Assembly (NCBI GenBank): GCA_003512585.1
Contig: DOQE01000013.1
Span: 1 to 7,340 of the forward strand
Length of the DNA stretch: 7,340 nucleotides
Reading direction: 5' to 3'
DNA from: Bacillota bacterium
GTDB lineage: Bacteria; Bacillota_I; Bacilli_A; RFN20; CAG-826
Below, in pieces: positions 1 through 6,885 of the stretch. The position numbers were made by a program, and so were the translations under genes. The notes under the pieces are model-generated. The model did not search any database. It was not told where the DNA came from and worked only from the letters and a program-made list of their open reading frames with translations. Positions within the stretch are counted from its first letter, which is position 1. Each line of letters starts with the position of its first letter.

Positions 1-2214
1 TAAATTCATTCCCTTAACGCCAGAGGCGGTTCTACCCATATCACGTACTTCGTTTTCTTCAAAGGAAACAAGTTTTCCATTATCAGAAGCAAGAGAGACG
101 ATTGCGGTACCGTCAGTGCGTTTAACATCAAATAAGTCATCGCCTTCTTTTAACGTAACGGCAATCTTGCCATTACTATGTATGGATTCAAAGGCCTTAA
201 GAGTTGTTCTTTTTACAATGCCGTTTTCAGAAATAAACAAGAGGTAATTATTCTCAGGATAATCATCGCAAGGCACTATGGATACAACTTTTTCCTCCTT
301 ATCTAAATTAAGGAAATTTTGAGCCGGCATACCTTTTCCGATTCTTCCGGAATCAGGAATTTGATATCCGCGCAAGCGATACACTTTGCCTAAAGTCGTA
401 AAGAATAAAATGTCGGTATGGGTTTTTGTATGTTTGATTAATTTAACAATATCTCCACCTACCGTCTTCATTCCGGTTATCCCTCTTCCACCACGGTGTT
501 GAGCGGAGAACGTGTCGTCATCAACGCGCTTTATATAACCGTTTTTAGTTAAGGCAACAATGATGTTCTTTTGAGGTATCAAATCTTCATTTTCAATATC
601 AGCTGCCGCATCTGAAATTTCGGTCAAGCGGGCATCCCCGAATTTACCTTTAATTTCTAGCAATTCTTTTATCATCAAATCAACAATGTTTTCTCTAGCG
701 GATAAGAGTCTGTTGTATTCAGCAATATTTGTTTCAAGAGCAGCCTTTTCTGCAAGCAGTTTATCTTGCTCCATGCCTTGTAAACGACGTAACGTCATCG
801 CTAAAATCGCATCGCATTGAGACTTGGAAAGATTAAATCTATCATTCAATCTCTTTGTTGATTCTTCATCGTCTTTAGAGTCACGGATTATATGAATGAC
901 TTCATCAATGTTATCGTGAGCAAGTATTAGGCCTTCAACAATATGGAGTCTATCGGAATCTCTTTTTAGTAAGAATTTTGTTCTTCTAGTCAAAACATTA
1001 ACTTGAAAGTTGACATAATCTTTTAAAAGAGAGTCGATACCAAGAATCTTAGGTGCCCCGTCTTCAAGACAAAGGTTGATAATGCCGAAATTTGTTTGAA
1101 GGGCCGTGTGCTTTAAAAGATTATTAGCTACAACTTCCGGTATGCAGTCTTTTCTTATTTCAATGACTACACGTATCCCTTCTTTGTTCGATTCATCCCT
1201 TACATCTGTAATGCCATCAATTACCTTATCGCGGACCAAGGCAGCGATATTTTCTATCATGCTAGCCTTATTAACTTGATAAGGAATTTCGGTAACTATT
1301 ATACGAGATTTACCATTATCCATCTCTTCGATGTGGTATTTTGAGCGGATAGTAATTGTGCCTTGCCCGGTTGTATAGGCGTCCAATATTCCTTGACGCC
1401 CCAAAATGATGCCGCCACTTGGAAAATCAGGTCCCGGTAAATAGTTTTGCATTATTTCGGCAGGAGTCAAAGCTGGGTTTTTAGCAACCGCGATAACGGC
1501 GTCGATGGTTTCCGATAAATTATGTGGAGCCATGTTGGTAGCCATACCAACGGCAATGCCTTGTGATCCATTAACGATTAAGTTTGGGAAACGGCACGGC
1601 AAGACTTCTGGCTCAACTTCCGTGCCATCATAGTTAGCAACAAAATCAACTGTATCACAATTTATGTCACGGACTAATTCAAGGCTAAGTTTGTTCATCC
1701 TAGCCTCGGTATAACGCATAGCGGCAGCTTCATCACCATCAATGGATCCAAAGTTACCATGCCCATCAACTAACGTGTAACGAAGCGAGAATGGTTGAGC
1801 CAAACGAACAAGGGTACCGTATAAGGCGGAGTCACCATGTGGGTGGTATTTACCCATGACATCACCAACTATACGAGCACATTTCTTGTATGGCTTGTTT
1901 GGCTGCATGCCGGATTCGTTCATGCCGTAGATAATACGGCGTTGAACCGGTTTAAATCCGTCCCTGACATCAGGGATAGCACGGGAGACGATAACCGACA
2001 TCGAATAATCAAGGAATGCAGTTTTTACTTCTTCTGAAACATCGCGGTCTATCAAGCCAGGGATAATCCCAGAAACGGCAGCCTCGTGCCCAAACATTGC
2101 ATCTTCGGATTGAAGTCCTTCTTTAGACATTTTTATTTCGGAAGAACTTTCTTTTTCGTCTTCATTAGTTTCGGCTGTTTCGCCGTCAACTATTTTCTTT
2201 TCATCGTTTTCCAT
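1..2214 (-). CDS. gyrA: DNA gyrase subunit A (3' end outside window)
   Basis: GyrA is the DNA breakage-reunion subunit of gyrase, which works as A2B2 and adds negative supercoils using ATP. The frame is open from the ATG at 2214 to the left window edge (738 codons, no stop). Seen in order: an acidic N-terminal extension (about residues 1-46); the family start IPDVRDGFKPVQRR; the quinolone-binding region GKYHPHGDSALYG; the catalytic tyrosine Y168 in AAAMRYTEARM, preceded by R167; a coiled-coil-like stretch around 459-510; the GyrA box QHRGGRG at 572-578; and C-terminal pinwheel repeats up to MGRTASGVKGMNL. The GyrA box and the position after gyrB separate it from ParC. Compared with usual lengths (about 820-850 aa plus the extension), roughly the last 100 residues are missing. 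The start is fixed by GGAGGA 7 nt upstream, placed just after the gyrB stop. Odd point: Gly133 sits where E. coli has Asp87. Confidence 0.98.
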   Translation of the reverse strand, partial: MENDEKKIVDGETAETNEDEKESSSEIKMSKEGLQSEDAMFGHEAAVSGIIPGLIDRDVSEEVKTAFLDYSMSVIVSRAIPDVRDGFKPVQRRIIYGMNESGMQPNKPYKKCARIVGDVMGKYHPHGDSALYGTLVRLAQPFSLRYTLVDGHGNFGSIDGDEAAAMRYTEARMNKLSLELVRDINCDTVDFVANYDGTEVEPEVLPCRFPNLIVNGSQGIAVGMATNMAPHNLSETIDAVIAVAKNPALTPAEIMQNYLPGPDFPSGGIILGRQGILDAYTTGQGTITIRSKYHIEEMDNGKSRIIVTEIPYQVNKASMIENIAALVRDKVIDGITDVRDESNKEGIRVVIEIRKDCIPEVVANNLLKHTALQTNFGIINLCLEDGAPKILGIDSLLKDYVNFQVNVLTRRTKFLLKRDSDRLHIVEGLILAHDNIDEVIHIIRDSKDDEESTKRLNDRFNLSKSQCDAILAMTLRRLQGMEQDKLLAEKAALETNIAEYNRLLSARENIVDLMIKELLEIKGKFGDARLTEISDAAADIENEDLIPQKNIIVALTKNGYIKRVDDDTFSAQHRGGRGITGMKTVGGDIVKLIKHTKTHTDILFFTTLGKVYRLRGYQIPDSGRIGKGMPAQNFLNLDKEEKVVSIVPCDDYPENNYLLFISENGIVKRTTLKAFESIHSNGKIAVTLKEGDDLFDVKRTDGTAIVSLASDNGKLVSFEENEVRDMGRTASGVKGMNL

Positions 2215-2221
2215 TCATTAT

Positions 2222-2227
2222 TCCTCC
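2222..2227 (-). promoter_or_regulatory. gyrA ribosome binding site
   Basis: On the minus strand GGAGGA lies 7 nt before the gyrA ATG at 2214 and fills most of the 15-nt gap after the gyrB stop codon. It supports the long, acidic N-terminus of GyrA. The next in-frame ATG (codon 29, at 2130) has no Shine-Dalgarno-like sequence in front of it, and the nearby ATG at 2218 is in another frame that stops after a few codons. Confidence 0.85.
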
Positions 2228-2229
2228 GT

Positions 2230-4281
2230 TTATATGTCTAAGTTCTTAACAAATTTAGCGTTATCGACAATATATTGACGTCTGGGCAAGACATCGTCGC
2301 CCATTAAGTCGGTAAAAGCCTTTTCAGCTTGAGCAGCATCATCTATTGTGATTCTTATCATTTTCCTAGCTTTTGGATCCATAGTCGTTTCCCAAAGTTG
2401 GGTTGCATCCATTTCACCCAATCCTTTATAACGTTGGAAAGCAAAACCGGGTTTTAATTGCAATTGCTTTTTTAATACCTCTAGTTGAGCGTCATTGTAG
2501 GCGTAATATGAACTGCCTTTATGGTCGATTTTATATAAGGGAGGTTGAGCAATATAAACGTGCCCTTCATCTAAAAGGGGACGCATAAAGCGGTAGAAGA
2601 AAGTTAAAAGCAAGATTCTGATGTGGTCGCCGTCAACATCAGCATCGGTCATGATAACTATTTTGTTATAACGGATTTTTGTAACATCGAAGTTGTCCCT
2701 TATTCCAGCACCTATGGCCGTAATCATGTTCCCTATTTCGGCATTGGCCCAAATTCTATCTTCTCTAGCTTTTTCAACGTTAAGGATTTTTCCTCTTAAA
2801 GGGAGAATGGCTTGTGTTTCACGGTCTCTACCGTTTTTAGCGGAACCGCCTGCTGAATTACCCTCAACAATATATAGCTCACAAATTTCAGGATCTTTAG
2901 AAGAACAATCAGCCAATTTTCCTGGCAATGTTGTTATTTCCAATGAACTTTTGCGGATTTTTTCTCTTGCAACCCTAGCAGCATCTCTAGCCTTTGAGGC
3001 TAATTGAATTTTTTCGATTATAGATTTTGCTTCTGCCGGATTTTCATAAAGCCATTGGCTGAGCCCATCCCCAACAACGGTAGATACAATTTTCCTGACT
3101 TCCGAATTGCCCAATTTAGTTTTTGTTTGGCCTTCATATTGAGGGTTTGGATGTTTAACGGAAATAACGGCAGTCAAGCCTTCGCGACAATCGTCTCCAG
3201 TAAAGTTTTTATCATCATCTTTTAAATATTTTTGCTTTCTTGCATAGTCATTAATAATTCTACCCAAGGCAAGATTCAAACCTTCGACATGGGTTCCGCC
3301 TTCTTTTGTGGAAATGTTGTTGCAGAAAGAATAAATCCCATTTTGATCATAAGAATCGGTCCATTGTAAAGCAACTTCAGCATAAATTCTTTCCTTTGTC
3401 ACGCCATCAGCTAAAGTGACTTCTTCTGCGCCCTGGCAATAAATCGGAGAGGGGTTAACGGAAATCTTATTTTGGTCGATATAAGAAACGTATTCCCTAA
3501 TACCACCATCATATTGGAAGGATTCGGAAACCGGACTTTCACCGCGTAAATCGGTAAGCGTGATTCTTATTCCTCCATTAAGGAAAGCCATTTGCCTCAT
3601 GTGATTGCGAATGGTTTCATAACTATAAATTGTAGTTTCGGTAAATATAGTTGGGTCTGGTTTAAAAGTTACAGTAGTCCCTCTTTCACTAGAATCTCCA
3701 ACGCGGGTCAAATGACCGACTGAATGACCCCCGTTTTCAAAACGAAGATGGAATTTCCCACCGTCTCTGCAAACAGTAACATCCATCCATGGGGAAAGGG
3801 CATTTACAACAGATGCTCCTACACCGTGAAGACCGCCGGATACCTTGTACCCACCTTCTCCACCAAATTTTCCACCAGCATGAAGAATCGTAAAAACAGT
3901 TTCTACGCCTGATAATCCAGATTTTGCAACAACATCAACAGGAACCCCACGACCATCGTCTTTAACGGTTATGGAATTGTCCGGGTTTATTGTTACATCG
4001 ATGTTTTTACAATATCCAGCCAACGCTTCATCGATTGAATTATCAACGATTTCCCACACCAAATGATGAAGACCAGCAGCGGCCGTTGTGGCAATATACA
4101 TGCCAGGACGCTTCCTAACAGCTTCTAAGCCTTCCAACACTTGAATGTCACTGCCTTTATAATCGGCTTTTGCCTTCTCCAAGGCCTTTTCGTTTGTCAC
4201 GTCTTCTTTTACGTAGGTGAAGCGATCTTCTTCCGACACTTGCGTAGAAGAATTTGACACAACCTTTTCTTCTTCTGCCAT
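2230..4281 (-). CDS. gyrB: DNA gyrase subunit B
   Basis: GyrB is the ATPase subunit of gyrase; ATP binding closes its N-terminal clamp and drives strand passage through GyrA. It is 683 aa, with a GHKL ATPase domain: Glu77 and Asn81 in WEIVDNSIDEALAG (matching E. coli Glu42 and Asn46), Asp108 in DDGRGVPV, the glycine loop GGLHGVGASVVNAL near 149-162, and the transducer lysine motif QTKTKLGNSEV. The TOPRIM domain follows, with EGNSAGGSAK (catalytic Glu473) and the metal site MTDADVDGDHIR. The C-terminus QRYKGLGEMDATQLWETTMDP is typical. The insert of about 170 residues seen in E. coli is absent, so this is the short Bacillota form. Residues 1-42 are an acidic, lysine-rich extension before the conserved IQVLEGLEAVRKRPGMYI. 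I chose the ATG at 4281, not the one at 4302, because AGGAGGT ends 6 nt before it. Odd point: Asn475 replaces the usual Asp of the EGDSAGG motif. Confidence 0.98.
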   Translation of the reverse strand: MAEEEKVVSNSSTQVSEEDRFTYVKEDVTNEKALEKAKADYKGSDIQVLEGLEAVRKRPGMYIATTAAAGLHHLVWEIVDNSIDEALAGYCKNIDVTINPDNSITVKDDGRGVPVDVVAKSGLSGVETVFTILHAGGKFGGEGGYKVSGGLHGVGASVVNALSPWMDVTVCRDGGKFHLRFENGGHSVGHLTRVGDSSERGTTVTFKPDPTIFTETTIYSYETIRNHMRQMAFLNGGIRITLTDLRGESPVSESFQYDGGIREYVSYIDQNKISVNPSPIYCQGAEEVTLADGVTKERIYAEVALQWTDSYDQNGIYSFCNNISTKEGGTHVEGLNLALGRIINDYARKQKYLKDDDKNFTGDDCREGLTAVISVKHPNPQYEGQTKTKLGNSEVRKIVSTVVGDGLSQWLYENPAEAKSIIEKIQLASKARDAARVAREKIRKSSLEITTLPGKLADCSSKDPEICELYIVEGNSAGGSAKNGRDRETQAILPLRGKILNVEKAREDRIWANAEIGNMITAIGAGIRDNFDVTKIRYNKIVIMTDADVDGDHIRILLLTFFYRFMRPLLDEGHVYIAQPPLYKIDHKGSSYYAYNDAQLEVLKKQLQLKPGFAFQRYKGLGEMDATQLWETTMDPKARKMIRITIDDAAQAEKAFTDLMGDDVLPRRQYIVDNAKFVKNLDI

Positions 4282-4285
4282 TTGT

Positions 4286-5353
4286 TTACCTCCTGGTGGC
4301 ATTATTCGCGGCTACTTCAATTACCGAAGCGCCTTCGATATTTAAATTTGTAGCGGTTATAAACACTTGTTTGAATCCTTTAACAACGCCTATAAGCCTA
4401 TTGATGCGATTTTCATCCAATTCACTAGTCACATCATCTAGAACGCAAATTGGTTTCTTATCTTCGCTTTCAATTAGAAGATAGGGCACTAGTTTTAGTG
4501 CTAGAACAGCCATTCTGTTTTCCCCTTGGCTGCCATAAGAAGCAATGTCTTTGCCATCAAAACTGAACGAGAAGTCTTCCCTATGGGGTCCAACACCGGT
4601 GAAACGATGAGACAAATCGTTTTCTAAAGAGATTTCAAACGCTTTTCGTGCATTCTCGATAAATTGTCCATCTGGTTTAACAAAAGGCCTATAAACTAGT
4701 CTAGAGGCTTTAGAATCGCCTCTAAGTTGATGTAGCAGGTTCGGCATGATTTCATTCGAGGAAGCAACATACATCATTCTGTAACGGGTTATCGGGTAAG
4801 ACGTTTCGATCATTTGGTCCGTTATGACTTGTAATAAGTTTTTGTCGACGCGTTCTTGCTTAAGAAGCGAGTTTCTATCTTTAAGCAATTTGTTATAACG
4901 ACAAATCAAATTGAAGTAATCGCCTGATTGCTTGGAAATGGCTATGTCTAGAAATGAACGTCTTTTTGATGGGGATTCGGAGAACAATGCGACATCGCTC
5001 GGCGAGAACGAGATCACGTTTACCGTTTTCGACAAGTCGCTAAGCCTTGAAACGTTCTTGCCGTTAATCGCTATCCGTTTAGAATTTTTGTCTATTTGGA
5101 TTTCGATTCTCCTTTTGATGTCACCCTCGGAAATGGAGGCATCTATAAGAGCAAGATGTTTTCCTTCTTTAACGAGTGTTCCATCGTCTGAAGTTCGCCA
5201 GCTCCTCGCTAAAGACAAATATTGAATCGCTTCAACTAAGTTTGTTTTTCCAGCGGCGTTTTCTCCAAGAACAAGGTTAAGGCCTGGCGATAGGTTTAGG
5301 TCGAGGTTATCGTAAGTGCGAAAATTTCGCAGTCTTATATGGTCTAAAATCAT
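4286..5353 (-). CDS. recF: DNA replication and repair protein RecF
   Basis: RecF is an ABC/SMC-like ATPase that, with RecO and RecR, loads RecA at single-strand gaps and stalled forks. It is 355 aa, slightly short for the family (about 360-375). Seen: N-terminal LRNFRTYDNLDLNLSPGLN; Walker A GENAAGKT at 30-37; the family motif SPSKRRSFLD in the middle arm region; the ABC signature region SQGENR at 275-280; Walker B with D-loop VLDDVTSELD at 304-313, followed by ENRINRL; and a final beta strand VFITAT. The signature usually reads SQGQQR in this family, so the EN pair is a departure. The ATG overlaps the yaaA stop as ATGA and there is only a poor Shine-Dalgarno match, so translation is probably coupled to yaaA. 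The stop is 4 nt before the gyrB start. Confidence 0.97.
   Translation of the reverse strand: MILDHIRLRNFRTYDNLDLNLSPGLNLVLGENAAGKTNLVEAIQYLSLARSWRTSDDGTLVKEGKHLALIDASISEGDIKRRIEIQIDKNSKRIAINGKNVSRLSDLSKTVNVISFSPSDVALFSESPSKRRSFLDIAISKQSGDYFNLICRYNKLLKDRNSLLKQERVDKNLLQVITDQMIETSYPITRYRMMYVASSNEIMPNLLHQLRGDSKASRLVYRPFVKPDGQFIENARKAFEISLENDLSHRFTGVGPHREDFSFSFDGKDIASYGSQGENRMAVLALKLVPYLLIESEDKKPICVLDDVTSELDENRINRLIGVVKGFKQVFITATNLNIEGASVIEVAANNATRR
4288..4294 (-). promoter_or_regulatory. gyrB ribosome binding site overlapping the recF stop
   Basis: On the minus strand AGGAGGT is a near-perfect Shine-Dalgarno sequence 6 nt before the ATG at 4281. It decides the gyrB start: the in-frame ATG at 4302 lies upstream of this site, has no comparable sequence before it, and would make the site part of the coding region. 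The last T of the site begins the recF TAA stop codon, so ribosomes ending recF sit on the gyrB site, which suggests translational coupling. Confidence 0.85.
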
Positions 5354-5568
5354 TTCTTGATAACGATCGTTTCCTCATTAACGGTAACAATATCATCAGG
5401 ATAAAGTTTGCGGCCACGCCTATTTTCTTTTTCCCCATTGACATTAACGCTAGCCGTTAAAAGAAAAGACTTAGCTTCTCCGCCATAGCTTATAATCGAA
5501 GCCAATTTTAGAAGTTGCCCAAGTGTAATGTATTCGGTAACGATTGTTACAATTTTGGAGTTATTCAT
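5350..5568 (-). CDS. yaaA: S4-domain RNA-binding protein YaaA (RlbA)
   Basis: A 72-aa S4-like protein of the YaaA/RlbA family, which in B. subtilis is associated with ribosomes; its exact role is poorly known. The S4 core is clear: ITLGQLLKLASIISYGGEAK followed by VNVNGEKENRRGRKLYPDD, the usual RNA-binding helix-turn and loop with the conserved basic ENRRGRKL patch. The full length matches the family (about 70-75 aa), so it is complete. The start ATG at 5568 has a modest AAGGT 5 nt upstream. It lies between dnaN and recF, its standard place in Bacilli. The TGA stop overlaps the recF start (ATGA). A 98-bp gap with a terminator-like hairpin separates it from dnaN, so part of its expression may depend on readthrough. 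Confidence 0.93.
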   Translation of the reverse strand: MNNSKIVTIVTEYITLGQLLKLASIISYGGEAKSFLLTASVNVNGEKENRRGRKLYPDDIVTVNEETIVIKK

Positions 5569-5593
5569 TTTCGACCTTATAATACAAAGATAG

Positions 5594-5612
5594 TTTACTA
5601 CTACGTAGTAAA
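5594..5612. repeat. Palindrome next to the dnaN terminator hairpin
   Basis: TTTACTAC and GTAGTAAA form 8-bp inverted arms around a 3-bp centre (TAC). In a shifted register, 5599-5610 is also a perfect 12-bp palindrome, TACTACGTAGTA. It directly abuts the terminator-like hairpin on the yaaA side and lies 26 nt before the yaaA start. It could be an operator, a second weak hairpin or an antitermination partner. Nothing in the sequence names the factor that would bind it. Confidence 0.5.
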
Positions 5613-5639
5613 AAATGGTAGACCTTTTCTACCATTTTT
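5610..5639 (-). terminator. Terminator-like hairpin downstream of dnaN
   Basis: On the minus strand the core stem TGGTAGA / TCTACCA (5634-5628 and 5622-5616) closes a 5-nt AAAGG loop and is followed by six T (5615-5610). Including the flanking A and T runs the stem is a perfect 12 bp. It starts 27 nt after the dnaN stop, the usual place for a Rho-independent terminator. The stem holds only three G-C pairs, so termination may be partial. The plus strand has the same stem followed by five T, so it could act in both directions. It splits dnaA-dnaN from yaaA-recF-gyrB-gyrA, or attenuates the latter. Confidence 0.65.
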
Positions 5640-5666
5640 CGATGTTTTTTATTTACTTTTATCGCA

Positions 5667-6788
5667 TTAATAAGTGCGCATTGGAGTAATTAATTCAACA
5701 ACCGATTCATCCTTGCCATTTTTAACGACAAAAGGCTTCATTTCAGCCTGGAAGCAAATCGTAACATCTTCAGATTTCAATGCTTTTATTGCATCTACTA
5801 CAAACAAAGAGTTAAACGATACTTCAAGCCTTTCTCCGGTGTATTGGAAAGTTTGTATATGCTCATTTGCCGAACCGTTTTCTTGACTTTTTACGGAAAC
5901 CTCGACGTTATCTTCACTCATTGATAGTTTAATGACCGATTCCCTGTCGCTAGCTAGAACAGAAACCCTTCCCATAGCGGAAAGTAGTTCTTGAGCGTTT
6001 ACTTCAAGGAAATAATTAAAATTTTGAGGAATGATTGATTTTGTAACCGGGTAATCTCCAGGCACTAAGCAAGAAGAAACTACGGTTCCGTCAAAACTAA
6101 ATAGTGCTTTTCTATCGGAAATTGCAATTTCAACCGTTCTAGCGTTTTCAAACATATGAACAATATCCAATAAAGCTCTAGCCGGGATATTGCATTTAAA
6201 AGAAATATCAGCATCTAAATCAACCGATTTCCTAGATAGCCTAGCTGAATCGGTAGCTGTTGCAACCAATTTGTTATCGCCTGCTTCCAAGTTTAAAGCC
6301 GTCAAAATAAAGCGTTGCTCTTTCGTAGAAGCCGCGAACGCGCTTTGTTCTACTAGTTCAGTCAAGGTAGAACAAGGCATCGTAAATACGGTTCCATTCG
6401 GTTCTAGGTCGATATCTGGGTATTCTTCCGTGGTAGTGCAGTTTAGTTTAAATGAGGAACGACCATCGTCAATTTTGGCTATTGACTTATCAATTACATC
6501 AAAACCAATAATTTCGCCTTCCATTCTTCTAACTATTTCGGTTAGTAAATGGGCGTTTATTAAGGTGGAACCCACTATGGAGTTCGTTATTACGTTTTTT
6601 TCGCCAATCATATAAGGAACGGTAGATTTAATTGTCATACTCGAATTGGAACCAATTATTTCCAGTCCCTTTTCATTTAAATCTAATTTCAAAGAAGCCA
6701 GTATAGCATTTGGATTCTTTGGCGCTATGGCTTTTCCAGCGCTTAGCAACGCTTTTAGAAATTGTTCCTTGCTTATGTTTAGACGCAT
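5667..6788 (-). CDS. dnaN: DNA polymerase III beta subunit (sliding clamp)
   Basis: The beta clamp is a ring-shaped dimer that holds replicative polymerase and many repair proteins on DNA. The product is 373 aa, the usual Bacillota length, with three clamp domains of about 120 residues each. Seen: N-terminal MRLNISKEQFLKAL; FKLNCTTTEEYPDI at the end of domain 1; RFILTALNLEAGDNKLVATATDSARLS in pieces through domain 2; SCLVPGDYP and the DRESVIKLSMSEDNVEVS region in domain 3; and the C-terminal ITPMRTY, where the PMR segment lines the hydrophobic pocket that binds client peptides. The start at 6788 is supported by GAGGT 6 nt upstream. It follows dnaA after 154 bp and is followed by a terminator-like hairpin. 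No missing key residues were noticed. Confidence 0.98.
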   Translation of the reverse strand: MRLNISKEQFLKALLSAGKAIAPKNPNAILASLKLDLNEKGLEIIGSNSSMTIKSTVPYMIGEKNVITNSIVGSTLINAHLLTEIVRRMEGEIIGFDVIDKSIAKIDDGRSSFKLNCTTTEEYPDIDLEPNGTVFTMPCSTLTELVEQSAFAASTKEQRFILTALNLEAGDNKLVATATDSARLSRKSVDLDADISFKCNIPARALLDIVHMFENARTVEIAISDRKALFSFDGTVVSSCLVPGDYPVTKSIIPQNFNYFLEVNAQELLSAMGRVSVLASDRESVIKLSMSEDNVEVSVKSQENGSANEHIQTFQYTGERLEVSFNSLFVVDAIKALKSEDVTICFQAEMKPFVVKNGKDESVVELITPMRTY

Positions 6789-6794
6789 GTTTCT

Positions 6795-6799
6795 ACCTC
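6795..6799 (-). promoter_or_regulatory. dnaN ribosome binding site
   Basis: On the minus strand GAGGT stands 6 nt before the dnaN ATG at 6788, a normal distance, and is the only purine-rich stretch between the A+T-rich tract and the start codon. Confidence 0.75.
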
Positions 6800-6800
6800 G

Positions 6801-6845
6801 TAATATATGTTTAATTTATTTATTTAAAGATAATAACAATAATAA
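6801..6845. other. A+T-rich tract, candidate DNA unwinding element
   Basis: About 41 of these 45 bases are A or T. On the plus strand 6831-6845 reads as five triplets TAA TAA CAA TAA TAA; read 3' to 5' away from the adjacent DnaA-box-like sites this gives AAT-type triplets, compatible with the DnaA-trio element described for bacterial origins, though the preferred 3'-GAT-5' form is lacking. The tract lies between the boxes and dnaN, as the unwinding region of the B. subtilis origin does. The role is inferred; A+T-rich spacers are common in such genomes. Confidence 0.45.
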
Positions 6846-6849
6846 GTAT

Positions 6850-6858
6850 TGTGGAAAT
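6850..6858 (-). promoter_or_regulatory. Candidate DnaA box (weak, two mismatches)
   Basis: The minus strand reads ATTTCCACA, which differs from the consensus TTATCCACA at positions 1 and 3 but keeps the CCACA core. On its own it would not be convincing. It directly abuts a better site in the same orientation and lies 4 bp from the triplet run. Confidence 0.4.
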
Positions 6859-6867
6859 TGTGAATAA
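6859..6867 (-). promoter_or_regulatory. Candidate DnaA box (one mismatch)
   Basis: The minus strand reads TTATTCACA, one mismatch (position 5) from the DnaA box TTATCCACA. It is head-to-tail with the second 9-mer with no gap, in the dnaA-dnaN intergenic region, where Bacillota origins commonly carry such boxes. Binding by DnaA is inferred. Confidence 0.5.
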
Positions 6868-6885
6868 CTTTGCTTTTTGGTGCCT

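Noticed and set aside
2261..2269. TTATCGACA, one mismatch from the DnaA box, on the plus strand.
   Set aside because: It is a single site inside gyrB coding sequence, explained by its codons, with no second box nearby.
4279..4302. Longer GyrB start at 4302 (adds seven residues, MPPGGKQ).
   Set aside because: The AGGAGGT ribosome binding site lies between the two ATGs and fits the downstream one; the longer form would also overlap recF by 17 nt.
5579..5607. Possible promoter for yaaA on the minus strand (-10-like TATTAT at 5584-5579).
   Set aside because: No acceptable -35 (TACGTA at 17 bp), and the start would fall only a few bases before the ATG, downstream of the AAGGT ribosome binding site.
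6190..6615. 141-codon plus-strand reading frame inside dnaN.
   Set aside because: It is antisense to strongly conserved clamp sequence, has no recognisable domain and resembles nothing known to me; the other plus-strand frames are likewise shadows.
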